Shown: positions 1-10,463 of the stretch, one piece after another
Numbering within the stretch: the first letter of the stretch is position 1
How the letters are laid out: each line of letters begins with the position of its first letter
DNA from: Yersinia ruckeri ATCC 29473
GTDB lineage: Bacteria > Pseudomonadota > Gammaproteobacteria > Enterobacterales > Enterobacteriaceae
DNA length: 64,000 bases
Assembly (NCBI RefSeq): GCF_000754815.1
Contig: NZ_KN150747.1
Location: 3,175,327-3,239,326 of the forward strand
Direction of reading: 5' to 3'
Program-made: the position numbers and the translations under genes
Notes under the pieces: model-generated
What the model was told of the DNA's origin: nothing
The model's input: the letters and a program-made list of their open reading frames with translations, nothing else
Databases searched by the model: none

Positions 1-47
1 CCATCTCCCCTGGCACTTGCTACCTGGAGGAGAATGACGGTGGGAAG
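1..47. other. Downstream flank of purF
   Basis: These bases follow the purF stop codon. They contain no recognisable gene or terminator, and the downstream neighbour lies outside the window. Confidence 0.5.
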
Positions 48-1565
48 TTAACCCTCGTTATGCATTTCAAGATTTTCGGCTTCGTTCTGGCTGCGCAATG
101 CCTGAGCATCATCGCTACGCAGAGACTCCAGATATTCCAAGTAGCTCTGATCAACATCTTTGGTCACGTAAATACCATTAAATACTGAACATTCAAACTG
201 GGTGATATCGGGATTATCTTCGCCGACGGCGTTAATCAAATCGCTTAGATCCTGGAAAATCAAGGCATCAGCGCCGATCAACTTTTTGATTTCATCAACT
301 TCACGTCCATGGGCGATTAGCTCATTGGCACTCGGCATATCAATACCGTAGACATTCGGGAAGCGAATTTCAGGCGCTGCGGAAGCGAAATAAACCTTCT
401 TCGCACCAGCTTCACGTGCCATTTCAACGATTTGCTCTGAAGTGGTACCGCGAACAATGGAATCATCCACCAGCAATACGTTCTTGCCGCGGAATTCAGC
501 GCGGTTAGCATTCAGTTTACGGCGTACGGATTTACGCCGTTCCTGCTGACCCGGCATGATAAAGGTACGACCGACGTAGCGGTTCTTCACAAATCCCTGA
601 CGGTATGGCTTATCCAGAATACGGGCAATTTCCAGCGCGATATCACAGGAGGTTTCTGGAATGGGGATCACCACGTCAATATCCAGATCTTCCCATTCCT
701 TGGCAATTTTAGCCCCCAGTTTCTGCCCCATGCGCACACGAGCACTGTAGACCGAGATTTTATCCATAAAGGAATCAGGACGGGCAAAATACACGTATTC
801 GAACAGGCACGGGTTATACTTCGGATTTTCAGCGCACTGACGGGTGAATAACTGGCCTTTTTCGGTGATATACACCGCTTCACCCGGTGCGACATCACGC
901 AGAAACTCAAAGCCTAGCGTATCCAGCGCAACGCTTTCTGACGCCACCATATACTCGTTACGGCCATCGGCAAGGGTACGTTTGCCAATCACCAGCGGGC
1001 GGATACCATTCGGATCGCGGAAAGCAACCATACCGTGGCCTATGATCATCGCTACGCAGGCATAAGCTCCACGAATCAATTGATGCATGGCGGCAACGGC
1101 AGCAAAAATATTGTCAGACTCCAACGGATAGTGCTGGAAGCGATCCAATTCGCTGGCAAATATATTCAGCAAAATTTCTGAATCAGAAGTGGTATTCACG
1201 TGACGGCGGGAGACTTCGAACAACTGCTTTTTCAACTGGTGAGCATTCGTCAGGTTACCGTTGTGCGCCAGCGTAATACCAAAGGGTGAGTTAACGTAAA
1301 AAGGCTGGGCTTCTGAGGCACTGGAGCTACCGGCTGTGGGGTAACGAACATGGCCAATACCCATATTTCCCTGCAACCGCAGCATATGCCGGGTTTCAAA
1401 AACATCTTTCACCAAACCGTTCGCTTTACGCAGACGGAATCCATTATGGGCATCAATGGTGACGATGCCAGCGGCATCCTGGCCTCGGTGCTGCAGCACC
1501 GTTAACGCATCATAAATCGACTGGTTTACCGGTGTAAAACCGGCGATACCGACAATACCGCACAT
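48..1565 (-). CDS. purF: Amidophosphoribosyltransferase
   Basis: This enzyme catalyses the first committed step of purine synthesis, moving glutamine-derived ammonia onto PRPP to give 5-phosphoribosylamine in the cytoplasm. The 505-residue protein begins MCGIVGIAG, so Cys2 becomes the N-terminal nucleophile of the class II glutaminase domain after Met removal. The C-terminal half carries the type I phosphoribosyltransferase loop [12 protein letters not shown]. The ATG at 1565 is chosen because the nucleophile must be next to the initiator and because GAGGAAAG lies just upstream; the frame stays open further upstream. It follows cvpA by 10 bases, forming the classic cvpA-purF operon under the PurR box near 2150. 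The length matches the family. Confidence 0.98.
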   Translation of the reverse strand: MCGIVGIAGFTPVNQSIYDALTVLQHRGQDAAGIVTIDAHNGFRLRKANGLVKDVFETRHMLRLQGNMGIGHVRYPTAGSSSASEAQPFYVNSPFGITLAHNGNLTNAHQLKKQLFEVSRRHVNTTSDSEILLNIFASELDRFQHYPLESDNIFAAVAAMHQLIRGAYACVAMIIGHGMVAFRDPNGIRPLVIGKRTLADGRNEYMVASESVALDTLGFEFLRDVAPGEAVYITEKGQLFTRQCAENPKYNPCLFEYVYFARPDSFMDKISVYSARVRMGQKLGAKIAKEWEDLDIDVVIPIPETSCDIALEIARILDKPYRQGFVKNRYVGRTFIMPGQQERRKSVRRKLNANRAEFRGKNVLLVDDSIVRGTTSEQIVEMAREAGAKKVYFASAAPEIRFPNVYGIDMPSANELIAHGREVDEIKKLIGADALIFQDLSDLINAVGEDNPDITQFECSVFNGIYVTKDVDQSYLEYLESLRSDDAQALRSQNEAENLEMHNEG

Positions 1566-1575
1566 GTGTCTTTCC

Positions 1576-2085
1576 TCATAAGCCGCTCCGAATCGGTAAT
1601 TGATTCGGCAAGAAACTCGACGTGCTCTGTAGGTAGTCAAAGAACCACCTGATGATATAACTGAACTGCGGAATCAATTGTGACTGCTTCCAATCATCAC
1701 TTTGTGAAAAACCGGTGAAGGTATCCAGAAAGAACAGTATGGCAGCAACGATCAGCACGCCTCGCAATGCGCCAAAACAAATACCCAGCACTCTGTCCGT
1801 TCCCGATAACCCGGTGCGTTCAACCAGTGAGCTAATCACATAGTTAACAATTGCTCCGACGATCAATGTCGCAATGAACAAGATGCCAATCGCGATACCA
1901 TTGCGTACAAGTTCATCTTCAAAACGGGTGAAGTAAACGGCAAGATAAGCATAAAAATGGCTGGCAACAAAAAATGCACATCCCCATGTCACAAGTGACA
2001 ATGCTTCGCGCACAAACCCCCGGATTAAGCTGACCAACGCTGAAAATCCGATAATGCCTAATATGACGTAATCAATCCAAACCAT
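1576..2085 (-). CDS. cvpA: CvpA inner-membrane protein, colicin V production
   Basis: CvpA is a small inner-membrane protein needed for colicin V export in E. coli and linked to envelope stress tolerance; its biochemical role is unsettled. The 169-residue protein starts [14 protein letters not shown] and has about four hydrophobic segments (roughly residues 5-25, 30-50, 65-90, 100-125), with the family motif [13 protein letters not shown] after the first. The C terminus is a few residues longer than in E. coli. It is the first gene of the operon with purF and is preceded by a PurR box, so purine repression probably covers both genes. Confidence 0.95.
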   Translation of the reverse strand: MVWIDYVILGIIGFSALVSLIRGFVREALSLVTWGCAFFVASHFYAYLAVYFTRFEDELVRNGIAIGILFIATLIVGAIVNYVISSLVERTGLSGTDRVLGICFGALRGVLIVAAILFFLDTFTGFSQSDDWKQSQLIPQFSYIIRWFFDYLQSTSSFLPNQLPIRSGL

Positions 2086-2143
2086 GACTATTCCAATGAT
2101 GAAATCGCCTCTACATCCTGTTCGCGGCGAATTCTAACAGAAA

Positions 2144-2159
2144 AAGAAAACGTTTGCGT
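2144..2159 (-). promoter_or_regulatory. PurR operator of cvpA-purF
   Basis: Read on the minus strand this is ACGCAAACGTTTTCTT, a full match to the known PurR operator of the E. coli cvpA-purF operon. It lies about 60 bases upstream of the cvpA start codon. By established knowledge PurR with hypoxanthine or guanine represses here. Confidence 0.93.
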
Positions 2160-2188
2160 AGGGGAATTCCCGCCCCCGGATAAATAAA

Positions 2189-2221
2189 GTGCGGCGATTT
2201 TAAAAACAACAATCGCCGCAC
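2189..2221 (-). terminator. Rho-independent terminator of dedD
   Basis: An 11-base inverted repeat (GTGCGGCGATT and its complement) with an 11-base loop is followed on the minus strand by a T-rich run. It sits downstream of the dedD stop and upstream of the cvpA promoter, separating the two transcription units. Confidence 0.8.
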
Positions 2222-2283
2222 AAACTTAGCTTAATCCCTTGCCAGCAGCAGGGTCTACTACCACCGGACAACGGTAACGCACC

Positions 2284-3009
2284 CTAGCGGCCAGTACTGT
2301 AGGCCTTAACTTGCCCAGTAAGACCGCTCAAGGCGTTCAGCTCAGGCAGTGCCGATTGTAGATTCTGCTTCGATGCATCCGGGCCTACATATATTCGGGT
2401 AATCTGACCCTGTACTGGCGTGGATGGCACGGTATAAGCGCGGTGCCCCGAAAGACGCAGCTTCGCTACCACTTCATCCACTTTGGCCGCATTTTTCAAC
2501 GCGCCCAATTGAACAACATAGGCTTGGCCTGCCGGCGTTTTCTCTTCCGACGATGGTTTCACTTCTACCGGTTTCACTTCCGGCTTAGGTTTGACTTCCA
2601 CCGGTTTGACTTCCACTTTCGGCTTAACTTCCACCGGCTTAGGCACGACTGGTTTTTTCTCTACCGGACGGCTTTCCACGGGTTTTATCTCTACTGGCGG
2701 CGGTGCGACCAACGTCGGCTGCGCCGAGAGATTCCCGGCCTCATTGGCTGCTGGAGAAACCGGCTCTGCACCTTTAGTGGCACTGAGGGCTTCAGCTGCA
2801 CCTTCTGGAGGCTGCATCGGCAATGGCTGATTGACCGGCGGTACGACGTCAATTTCCTCAGCATCACCCGGTTTTGGCACTAATGGGATTGCCGCAAACT
2901 CATCCTCATAATGTTTTTTCTTACCATCCAGCAAGCCGGGCAATAAAATCACCCCCAGCGCCACCAGAATGACGGTTCCCACTAAACGGTTCTGGAATTT
3001 ACTGGCCAT
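2284..3009 (-). CDS. dedD: Cell division protein DedD, SPOR domain
   Basis: DedD is a single-pass inner-membrane protein that is recruited to the division septum by binding denuded peptidoglycan through its SPOR domain. The 241-residue protein has an N-terminal membrane segment (about residues 8-25, LVGTVILVALGVILLPGLL), a long proline-lysine-valine linker built from repeated PVEVKP-like units (about 105-155), and a C-terminal SPOR domain starting near YVVQLGALKN. The ATG at 3009 has GGGGAG five bases upstream; a GTG six bases earlier is less well placed. The start lies inside the folC 3' end (11-base overlap), which suggests translational coupling. Confidence 0.95.
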   Translation of the reverse strand: MASKFQNRLVGTVILVALGVILLPGLLDGKKKHYEDEFAAIPLVPKPGDAEEIDVVPPVNQPLPMQPPEGAAEALSATKGAEPVSPAANEAGNLSAQPTLVAPPPVEIKPVESRPVEKKPVVPKPVEVKPKVEVKPVEVKPKPEVKPVEVKPSSEEKTPAGQAYVVQLGALKNAAKVDEVVAKLRLSGHRAYTVPSTPVQGQITRIYVGPDASKQNLQSALPELNALSGLTGQVKAYSTGR

Positions 3010-4270
3010 TCGCACTCCCCGTTTTCAATACTGCCATCACATGAGCAACCGTGTGGAATGAACCACAGACAATCACCCGGTCTTGCGGTGCGGCATCCTG
3101 CATTGCCTGACGCCAGGCCGTTTCAACATCGTTAAACTGCCGCGATGCCGTTAGATGCTGCGCCAATGCCTCGGCACTGGCACCGCGTGGCCCTTCTAGT
3201 GGCGCACAATACCATTCATCAATCTGCCCAACCAAACACGCCAGAGTGCCAGCGATGTCTTTATCGGCCAGCATACCAACCACTGCCCGCACCTTACCGC
3301 GAACCGCGGGTAATTGGGACAGCCGTTCAGCCAGATAGGCTGCGGCATGAGGATTATGTGCCACATCCAGAATCAACATCGGTTGTTCACTGACCATCTG
3401 GAAACGCCCCGGTAATTGGGCATTCTCCAGCCCCAGACGGATCGCAGAATCACTCACCTGCAACGGCGAATAATGCAATACCGCCAATGCAGTAGCCGCG
3501 TTCGGTAACGGGACATGCGGCAACGGTAGGTCGTCCATTTGCTGCGCCCCACACTGCCAACGCCAACTGGAATCCTGACGGCTAAATTGCCAAGCATCGC
3601 CGCGACGATAAAGCTTGGCACCGATTTCATCGGCAACAGCAGCAATGGATGCGGGCATATCTGGCTCGCCAACCACTGCGGGCTTACCGGCACGGAATAC
3701 GCCCGCTTTTTCCCGGCCAATACTTTCCCGATCAGCCCCTAGCCAGTCGGTATGATCCAACGCGATACTGGTAATGCCTGCAACGTCAGAATCCACGATA
3801 TTAGTCGCATCCAGACGTCCTCCCAGCCCGACTTCCAGAATCACGACATCCAGCCGAGCCTGTTTAAACAGGTGTAATGCCGACAAGGTGCTGAATTCAA
3901 AGTAAGTTAGGGAAGTATCACCACGGCCAGCCTCGATATGGGCAAAGGCCTGACAGTGTTCCACTTCCGGCAGCTCACGCCCCTGAATGCGAACACGTTC
4001 GGTATATTCCAATAAATGCGGAGAACTGTAGACACCAACCCGTAAGCCGGCAGCAAGCAAAATAGCTTCCAGCGTACAGCAAGTAGTGCCTTTGCCATTA
4101 GTGCCGGCAATAGTGAAAACGGTTGGTGCCGGTTTAAGCAAATCGATACGCTCGGCAACCTGTTTGACACGTTCCAGCCCCAGATCGATCGCCTGAGAAT
4201 GCAAACGCTCAAGATAGTAAAGCCACGCGGCCAAAGGCGACGTGGCTTGGGGAATTTGATGATTATTCAT
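2999..4270 (-). CDS. folC: Bifunctional folylpolyglutamate / dihydrofolate synthase
   Basis: FolC adds L-glutamate to dihydropteroate, making dihydrofolate, and then extends the glutamate tail of folates. It is a Mur-ligase-like ATP-dependent enzyme of the cytoplasm. The 423-residue protein shows the P-loop GTNGKGTTC near residue 55, the folate loop region SPHLLEYTERVRI, and LDHTDWLG. The start at 4270 (MNNHQIPQATSPL) is set by alignment with E. coli FolC; an ATG 27 bases earlier is possible, and neither has a strong ribosome site. The 3' end overlaps dedD by 11 bases. Confidence 0.96.
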   Translation of the reverse strand: MNNHQIPQATSPLAAWLYYLERLHSQAIDLGLERVKQVAERIDLLKPAPTVFTIAGTNGKGTTCCTLEAILLAAGLRVGVYSSPHLLEYTERVRIQGRELPEVEHCQAFAHIEAGRGDTSLTYFEFSTLSALHLFKQARLDVVILEVGLGGRLDATNIVDSDVAGITSIALDHTDWLGADRESIGREKAGVFRAGKPAVVGEPDMPASIAAVADEIGAKLYRRGDAWQFSRQDSSWRWQCGAQQMDDLPLPHVPLPNAATALAVLHYSPLQVSDSAIRLGLENAQLPGRFQMVSEQPMLILDVAHNPHAAAYLAERLSQLPAVRGKVRAVVGMLADKDIAGTLACLVGQIDEWYCAPLEGPRGASAEALAQHLTASRQFNDVETAWRQAMQDAAPQDRVIVCGSFHTVAHVMAVLKTGSANGQ

Positions 4271-4429
4271 GAGTCCCGTCACTGGCCTTGGATTCATTCC
4301 ATAGTGTTTACTCAATACGCCCTAATACGGAATATTTAGTAGACACCAGTTACATTCTTTGGGGTGATTCTGCGTTCACGTTACGCTTTGTTTAGCATAC
4401 TTTACTTGCCAATACGCGGGGTAATAATC

Positions 4430-4457
4430 GGGTATCACTCGATGAAAAGTGATACCC
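4430..4457. terminator. Hairpin between accD and folC
   Basis: A perfect 10-base inverted repeat (GGGTATCACT / AGTGATACCC) with an 8-base loop lies just downstream of the accD stop codon. No T-run follows on the minus strand, so it may be a weak terminator or an mRNA-processing hairpin. Confidence 0.5.
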
Positions 4458-4467
4458 GTTGACCCAC

Positions 4468-5373
4468 TTAGTCTTGCGCGTCGTTTTCGACAACGACCGC
4501 TTTGACTTCAACCGTTTCCGGCTGCGGCTGGTGGGTGAGTTTGGACAGAATACTGGCCAAAGTTTCACGCATCACCGGGCGGCGAACGATCATATCAATC
4601 GCGCCTTTCTCGATCAGGAACTCACTGCGTTGGAAGCCTGGTGGCAGCTTCTCACGCACCGTTTGTTCAATCACCCGAGGACCTGCAAAACCAATCAGAG
4701 CTTTGGGTTCAGCAATATTGATATCACCCAGCATCGCCAGACTGGCGGACACACCGCCCATGGTCGGATCGGTCAACACTGAAATGTAAGGCAAACCGCG
4801 CTCTTGCATTTTAGCCAGTGCAGCACTGGTTTTTGCCATCTGCATCAATGACATCAGCGCTTCTTGCATACGCGCACCGCCGCTAGAGGAGAAACACACC
4901 AGCGGGCAGTTATCTTCCAGCGCCTGCTCAACAGCGCGAACAAAGCGGGCACCGACCACCGAAGCCATCGAGCCGCCCATAAAGGCAAATTCAAAAGAAG
5001 CGGCGACGATAGGCATACCGTACAGCGTACCTTTCATTGCCACTAATGCATCTTTTTCGCCCGTGTCTTTCTGCGCAGCAGAAATGCGATCTTTATACTT
5101 TTTGGAATCCCTGAACTTCAGGATATCCTTTGGCTCCAGTTCGCTGCCCAATTCAACTTCACTGCCAGCATCCAACAGAGTATGCAAACGCTGACGCGCA
5201 GTCATACGCATATGGTGATCACACTTAGGACAAACTTCCAGATTACGCTCTAGCTCGGCGCGGTACAAAACCTGCCCACAGCTATCACATTTTGTCCACA
5301 CCCCTTCAGGAATACTCGCTTTACGGGTTTGCGTGATGTTGCTCTTATTAAGAATTCGTTCAATCCAGCTCAT
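4468..5373 (-). CDS. accD: Acetyl-CoA carboxylase, carboxyltransferase subunit beta
   Basis: AccD pairs with AccA to transfer the carboxyl group from biotin on AccB to acetyl-CoA, giving malonyl-CoA for fatty acid synthesis. The 301-residue protein begins MSWIERIL and has the N-terminal zinc ribbon (CDSC, then CPKC) followed by a crotonase-like carboxyltransferase core with [17 protein letters not shown]. The ATG at 5373 has AAAGG upstream and matches the family start, although the frame is open for another 33 codons. Length is close to the E. coli protein (304). Confidence 0.97.
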   Translation of the reverse strand: MSWIERILNKSNITQTRKASIPEGVWTKCDSCGQVLYRAELERNLEVCPKCDHHMRMTARQRLHTLLDAGSEVELGSELEPKDILKFRDSKKYKDRISAAQKDTGEKDALVAMKGTLYGMPIVAASFEFAFMGGSMASVVGARFVRAVEQALEDNCPLVCFSSSGGARMQEALMSLMQMAKTSAALAKMQERGLPYISVLTDPTMGGVSASLAMLGDINIAEPKALIGFAGPRVIEQTVREKLPPGFQRSEFLIEKGAIDMIVRRPVMRETLASILSKLTHQPQPETVEVKAVVVENDAQD

Positions 5374-5605
5374 CGATGACCTTTCTGTTTGAACCTGGCT
5401 GTTGCCAGTCCGCTGTTCATGCTGTAACCATCTCCCTGAAAACACACCCAATAAAAAGTGCCTGAGCACCACACCAACAGGGCGTGATCAAGGCACGAGA
5501 AATCAGATTGTCCGCAGGAACAGACCATTAATGTTACTCATTAAACCATATTGGTTCGCCACTGTGGATAAAAAACTGGTCGAACCCTGGGTTACGGCAA
5601 CGTTT

Positions 5606-6268
5606 TTACTCACTTTTCTGACGAGCTGCTGCGCGCCGATGCCGCCAAACCTCAATAATACCTGGCAGAATTGAAACCACGATAATAACCATAATCAGCA
5701 ATTTCAAATTGTTCTGCACAAAAGGTACGTTTCCGAAAATATAGCCAGCATAGGTGAATAACAACACCCATACCAATGCCCCAATCACGTTATAGGCGGC
5801 AAAGTGACGATAGGACATTTTACCCATCCCGGCGACAAATGGCGCAAAGGTGCGAATAATCGGTACGAATCGCGCCAAAACAATCGCTTTTCCGCCGTGT
5901 TTTTCATAAAACGCATGGGTTTTATCCAGATAGACACGACGAAATATTTTCGAATCCGGATTGCTGAATAATTTTTCGCCGAACAAACGACCGATAGTAT
6001 AGTTGACCGCATCACCCAAGATGGCCGCAATAACCATTAATGTGACCATGGTGTGAACATTGAGATCGTTAGTTGGCAAGGCAGCCAGAGTACCGGCAAC
6101 AAACAACAGAGAATCCCCCGGCAGGAACGGCGTGACCACCAGCCCGGTTTCACAGAATAAAATCAGAAACAGAATTCCGTAAACCCAAATACCGTATTGC
6201 GCGACCAGCGCCGCCAAATGGACATCAATATGCAGAATAAAATCAATAACGAAACGTATAAATTCCAT
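5606..6268 (-). CDS. dedA: DedA family inner-membrane protein
   Basis: DedA proteins are multi-pass inner-membrane proteins; members of the wider family act as undecaprenyl-phosphate flippases and maintain membrane homeostasis. The 220-residue protein has five or six hydrophobic segments and the family signatures [17 protein letters not shown] (about 40-56) and a conserved block with [19 protein letters not shown] (about 130-150). The length matches E. coli DedA (219). It lies upstream of accD in the same direction with a gap of about 230 bases. Confidence 0.94.
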   Translation of the reverse strand: MEFIRFVIDFILHIDVHLAALVAQYGIWVYGILFLILFCETGLVVTPFLPGDSLLFVAGTLAALPTNDLNVHTMVTLMVIAAILGDAVNYTIGRLFGEKLFSNPDSKIFRRVYLDKTHAFYEKHGGKAIVLARFVPIIRTFAPFVAGMGKMSYRHFAAYNVIGALVWVLLFTYAGYIFGNVPFVQNNLKLLIMVIIVVSILPGIIEVWRHRRAAARQKSE

Positions 6269-6370
6269 AAATACTCTCGATTAGTGAACACACCGCCGCT
6301 CACCTAAATAAAGGAAACTGGCCTATTGGGTGAACCCGCTACCAACTTAAAGCCAGCGATCCACCTGGCA

Positions 6371-7204
6371 TCAATCATCGGCTAAAAATAAGGGTCCCAT
6401 CGGCACACAAGGCAAGCCAAAGTGTTCCGGATAATCAACCGCGACCAAATACAATCCTTCAGCTTTCGCCGTTGCCGCCGCTTTGCTTCGATCTTTTAGC
6501 GTCAATAACTCGGCTATCCAGTTTTCATCCTGATTACCACAGCCAATTTCTATCAAACTGCCAACAATATTACGCACCATATGATGAACAAATGCATTGG
6601 CCTTGATATCTACCACGATATAGGCACCCTGTCGGGTAACTTTTACATGTTTTACATTACGCCACGGCGTACGAGATTGGCATTGCATCGCCCGGAACGA
6701 GGTAAAGTCGTTTTCGCCCAGTAATGCTTGCGCAGCTCGTTCCATTTTTTCCGCATCCAACGGCATATAACAGTGGGTTACGCCTTGCGCCAAAATGGCC
6801 GGACGATACCGGTGGTTATAAATAACGTAGCGATAGCGACGCGCCGTTGCGCTAAAGCGGGCGTGGAAATCCTCACTGACGGTTTTTACCCAGCGCACTG
6901 CAATATCCGGCGGTAAATGAGTATTAACGCCCATTGTCCAGGCGGCGTCCTTGCGTTGTGCCGAAGTCACGAAATGTACCACCTGGCCGGTAGCATGCAC
7001 ACCGGTATCGGTACGGCCAGCACACTGCACAACGATCGGCGCATTGGCCACGCGGGTTAACGCCGCTTCCAGGCACGCCTGCACACTGCGCACTTCCAGT
7101 TGACGCTGCCAACCATAATAACGGCTGCCATTATATTCAATGCCTAGTGCAATTTTCAGACCCGTAGCCTCAACAGGCGACGGGGATAATTCAAGTTCGG
7201 ACAT
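6371..7204 (-). CDS. truA: tRNA pseudouridine(38-40) synthase
   Basis: TruA makes pseudouridine at positions 38, 39 and 40 in the anticodon arm of many tRNAs. The 277-residue protein contains the motif [18 protein letters not shown], whose Asp (about residue 66) is the catalytic residue, and the C-terminal block [19 protein letters not shown]. It has a slightly longer N terminus than E. coli TruA. Its ATG overlaps the usg stop codon (TGATG), so the two genes are probably translationally coupled. Confidence 0.97.
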   Translation of the reverse strand: MSELELSPSPVEATGLKIALGIEYNGSRYYGWQRQLEVRSVQACLEAALTRVANAPIVVQCAGRTDTGVHATGQVVHFVTSAQRKDAAWTMGVNTHLPPDIAVRWVKTVSEDFHARFSATARRYRYVIYNHRYRPAILAQGVTHCYMPLDAEKMERAAQALLGENDFTSFRAMQCQSRTPWRNVKHVKVTRQGAYIVVDIKANAFVHHMVRNIVGSLIEIGCGNQDENWIAELLTLKDRSKAAATAKAEGLYLVAVDYPEHFGLPCVPMGPLFLADD

Positions 7205-8214
7205 CAGTAAAGCTGCTCCTGCAACAGACGCTCAGCCGTTTCAATCGCCATTAGCGCCCCACCAAAACGAATATTGTCGGCAACTGACCAGAATTGTAGA
7301 ATTTCAGGAATACCGTAATCGTTACGCACACAACCTATGCTCAGATAGTTGCTGCCAGAGGCGTCGCTAACCTGGGTGGGGAAATCATCTTCTTCTGTCA
7401 GTTGAATATCTTCACAACTTTCCAGTTCACTGCGGGCTTCATCAGAGGAGATAGGACGCAGTGCCTCCAGATGAACCACCTGTGCCTGGCCGTAAAATAC
7501 CGGCGACTGAATGCAACTGACTGAGATTGGCAAACCTTCGTCTTGCAGCACTTTGCGCACCTGATCCACCAGACGGCGCTCTTCACGTACGCTACCCTCT
7601 TCGTCCGCCAGCAGCGGCAAGACGTTAAACGCCAACTGTTTCGGGAAAATAGCAGCTTCTGCCGGAATACCATTCAGTAATTTGGCACTTTGCCCGGCCA
7701 AATCGTCTACTGCGGCTTTGCCGTGAGCAGAGGCTGAAATCAGGCTGGTGACATGCAAACGCGACAGCCCGGCCTGCTCGGTCAGCGGTTTGATTGCCGT
7801 CAACAGTTGACTGGTCAAACTATCCGCTACCGCCACGATATTACGGTTACGGTAATCTGCCAGCACCTGCGGGTTAACACTCGGTACCACCAAGGGAACA
7901 TCGGGTTCCATAGCAAACAGGCCGCTGCTGTCGATCACCAAACAACCCGAGTTACCCGCTTCTTCCGCATAGCGCGCCGAGGCTTCGCTACCGGCCACAA
8001 AGAAGGCCAGTTGAGCCTGTGACCAATCAAAACTTTCGGCATTTTCTACCAATACGCTTTTACCATTAAAACGTACTGTCGCACCGGCACTACGTTCGCT
8101 GGCCAAAGGATACAATTCACCAACCGGGAACTGGCGCTCTTCTAACAGCTCCAGTAAAGCTTCACCTACTGCGCCCGTAGCGCCTAACACAGCAATGTTC
8201 CAGCCGTCAGACAT
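7204..8214 (-). CDS. usg: Usg, semialdehyde dehydrogenase-like protein without catalytic Cys
   Basis: Usg is a paralog of aspartate-semialdehyde dehydrogenase with unknown function. The 336-residue protein starts [20 protein letters not shown], a Rossmann fold with GATGAVG. Where true aspartate-semialdehyde dehydrogenase has the NCT catalytic cysteine, this protein has ADSLTSQ, with Ser132 aligned to the Cys, so the dehydrogenase reaction is unlikely. The ATG at 8214 follows GGAGAAAA; the reading frame continues a few codons upstream. Its stop overlaps the truA start, and pdxB lies just upstream, giving the conserved pdxB-usg-truA arrangement. Confidence 0.93.
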   Translation of the reverse strand: MSDGWNIAVLGATGAVGEALLELLEERQFPVGELYPLASERSAGATVRFNGKSVLVENAESFDWSQAQLAFFVAGSEASARYAEEAGNSGCLVIDSSGLFAMEPDVPLVVPSVNPQVLADYRNRNIVAVADSLTSQLLTAIKPLTEQAGLSRLHVTSLISASAHGKAAVDDLAGQSAKLLNGIPAEAAIFPKQLAFNVLPLLADEEGSVREERRLVDQVRKVLQDEGLPISVSCIQSPVFYGQAQVVHLEALRPISSDEARSELESCEDIQLTEEDDFPTQVSDASGSNYLSIGCVRNDYGIPEILQFWSVADNIRFGGALMAIETAERLLQEQLY

Positions 8215-8251
8215 GTTGGTTTTCTCCACAATAATTCATTCAAATACAAAG

Positions 8252-8270
8252 AGGCGGTAAATTACCGCCT
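8252..8270 (-). terminator. Hairpin downstream of pdxB
   Basis: A perfect 9-base inverted repeat (AGGCGGTAA / TTACCGCCT) with a one-base centre is followed on the minus strand by CTTTGTATTTG. It lies between the pdxB stop and the usg start, and may attenuate read-through into usg-truA. Confidence 0.5.
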
Positions 8271-8303
8271 TGATAATCATCGGTTTTAGTGAGGTACTCA
8301 CCA

Positions 8304-9440
8304 TTAAACCAGCGAGATTAATTGGGTCGTGAAGCCCAATTTTTGCAATAATTCGGCGCTGGCCGGATCGTCACATTGAACGCAGAGTGATGACCACTCT
8401 CGGCGCTCTTGATAATGTTTACGCAGCCGATCAAATTCACCAGGAATACCGGCAACCTGCCGTAATGGTGCATCATCGCGGCGCACATCATACACTAAGT
8501 GCATTAATCGCTTTAATTTGCCTTCATCCAACTCGCCGTTAAGACGAATATGACTGAATTCTGGCTGCGGCAATAGTGACGCCAGTTCGATACTCTGCGG
8601 CTGCCCGATATGCTGGCTGAAAGCTTCAAATACCTGCGTAGTTCCACGGGCTTTACCTTCCAGCGTATAACCGGCGATGTGTGGCGTGCCGATATCAACC
8701 CGCGCTAACAGCGATAATGACAGGTCGGGTTCCGGCTCCCATACATCCAGCACTACGTTGAGTTTCTTGCCTTTTTCCAGTGCCGCTAATAATGCCGCGT
8801 TATCCACTACGGCACCGCGACAGGCATTGATCAGAATGCGGTTATCTGGCAATGCCGCCAGCCATTCGCTATCGACCATATGCAGGCTTTGGTGAGGGCC
8901 AGTTTTATTCAACGGGGTGTGGAAAGTGAGGACATCGGCTTCACGTACCAGTTTTTCCAGCGGCCAGAATTCGCCTTGATCGCCACGCTCGGCGCGCGGT
9001 GGATCGCAGAGTAAGGTGCGGATACCCAAAGCGTTCAGGCGAGCATTCAGCCGCGAACCAACATTGCCGACGCCAATGATACCGACGGTTTTGTCGCGTA
9101 ATTGAAAACCGTCTCGTTCCGCCATCATCATCAGGGCAGAAAATACATATTCCACGACTGCAATGGCATTACAACCTGGTGCTGCTGAAAATCCGATACC
9201 TTGCTGGCGTAGCCAAGCCTCATCGACATGATCAGTCCCGGCGGTGGCAGTACCAATAAAGCCGATGCGGGTACCTTGTAACAGTTCCGCGTTGACCTTG
9301 GTCACCGAACGTACCATTAACGCATCGGCGTGAGTCAATGCTTCAAGGGGAATAGGACGCCCCGGTATTGCCTGCACCTCGCCTAAACGCTGGAATAACT
9401 CCCCAGCGTAAGGCATGTTTTCATCAACCAGAATTTTCAC
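8304..9440 (-). CDS. pdxB: Erythronate-4-phosphate dehydrogenase
   Basis: PdxB oxidises 4-phosphoerythronate in the DXP-dependent pathway to pyridoxal 5'-phosphate. The 378-residue protein belongs to the D-2-hydroxyacid dehydrogenase family: the NAD-binding motif [12 protein letters not shown] lies near residue 120, and the family residues Arg ([10 protein letters not shown]), Glu and His (GTPHIAGYT) follow. Its length equals E. coli PdxB. In E. coli the next gene upstream is flk; here about 8.5 kb of accessory genes separate the two. Confidence 0.97.
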   Translation of the reverse strand: MKILVDENMPYAGELFQRLGEVQAIPGRPIPLEALTHADALMVRSVTKVNAELLQGTRIGFIGTATAGTDHVDEAWLRQQGIGFSAAPGCNAIAVVEYVFSALMMMAERDGFQLRDKTVGIIGVGNVGSRLNARLNALGIRTLLCDPPRAERGDQGEFWPLEKLVREADVLTFHTPLNKTGPHQSLHMVDSEWLAALPDNRILINACRGAVVDNAALLAALEKGKKLNVVLDVWEPEPDLSLSLLARVDIGTPHIAGYTLEGKARGTTQVFEAFSQHIGQPQSIELASLLPQPEFSHIRLNGELDEGKLKRLMHLVYDVRRDDAPLRQVAGIPGEFDRLRKHYQERREWSSLCVQCDDPASAELLQKLGFTTQLISLV

Positions 9441-9545
9441 TTTGCTCTCCGACAGCCTGCTGCCATACCAATGAAAAAGATAATGGCTATTTTGCCACTG
9501 AATGACTCTGAACCCAACGTTAGAAAGCCAGCTTGGTTCGGAAAC

Positions 9546-10322
9546 TTATTGACCTCGCCGATAACGTTCCGGTGTGGTGCCAGATATCTGCTGGAACATC
9601 ACGATAAACGCCGATGCCGAGCTATAACCGACATCCAGCGCTACGCTAGCAATCGTTCTCCCCTGCTCCAGTAATGAAATCGCATGTAGAAAACGCAGCC
9701 GTTGCCGCCACTCACTAAACGGCATCCCCAGTTCCTTCTGGCAGCGACGGGACAAAGTGCGCTCAGTGCTATATACCCGTTTGGCCCACTGGGACAGCGC
9801 GGTATTATCCGCTGGGCAGCGCTCCAGCGCCGCCAGAATCGGCGACAGCAGTTTGTCCTGTGAAGTCGGCAGATAGGTACATTGCATCGGTGATATTTTG
9901 AGCTGATCAATCAGTACCTGGACCAAACGATGATCCTGTGGCGTCTGTGGCGTTAGCATTCCGCGTTTGAAGCAGTCTTCCAGAATCACGTTAAAGATTG
10001 GGCTGAAGTTAATCAGGCATGGCGCGGCGGGCAGTTCGGTACATAAATCCAGCGCAATATCAATGGCGCGATATTTCGTCGGACGGCGATTATAGCTTGA
10101 ATGCTCCATTCCGCTGGGTATCCACAAGCTAAACTCAGGTGGCGCAAGAAAGCGCTGCCCCCCAACGCTCATGGCGACTACGCCGGATTTAACACAAATA
10201 AGCTGACCATATTGATGAGAATGCGGCAAAAATTCCGTATTGGCACTCAACGCCTCACAGCGTAACAACAGTGTCTTGGGTGGCTCCGCCAACGTATTGG
10301 GGAACAGTAAAGAGGGCATCAT
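9546..10322 (-). CDS. AraC-family transcriptional regulator
   Basis: This is a 258-residue one-component regulator. The N-terminal half is a cupin-like sensor (HSHQYGQLICVKSGVVAMSVGG, about 35-56), and the C terminus is a double helix-turn-helix domain with the family signature IASVALDVGYSSASAFIVMF. It resembles the NimR/YeaM branch, members of which control a neighbouring exporter. It is divergent from the EamA transporter gene at 10464, and the shared region of about 140 bases probably holds its operator. The ligand cannot be told from sequence. Confidence 0.88.
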   Translation of the reverse strand: MMPSLLFPNTLAEPPKTLLLRCEALSANTEFLPHSHQYGQLICVKSGVVAMSVGGQRFLAPPEFSLWIPSGMEHSSYNRRPTKYRAIDIALDLCTELPAAPCLINFSPIFNVILEDCFKRGMLTPQTPQDHRLVQVLIDQLKISPMQCTYLPTSQDKLLSPILAALERCPADNTALSQWAKRVYSTERTLSRRCQKELGMPFSEWRQRLRFLHAISLLEQGRTIASVALDVGYSSASAFIVMFQQISGTTPERYRRGQ

Positions 10323-10463
10323 CGAAGGAAATTCCTGTACATTCGTCGCTTCTCACGTTGTCACTGTCTTAATTACATTAAATGTTGTCCGATTATCAGT
10401 ATATATAATAAATCAGACAAGTGTAGACTAGCGCCCGAATGAGTTTTAATGAGAATAGTTATC

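Noticed and set aside
2443..2883. A 146-codon plus-strand frame across dedD
   Set aside because: It is a shadow of the proline-rich repeats of dedD on the other strand.
5402..5674. A 90-codon plus-strand frame in the accD-dedA gap
   Set aside because: It overlaps the 5' side of accD's upstream region and the dedA 3' end with no ribosome site; it looks accidental.
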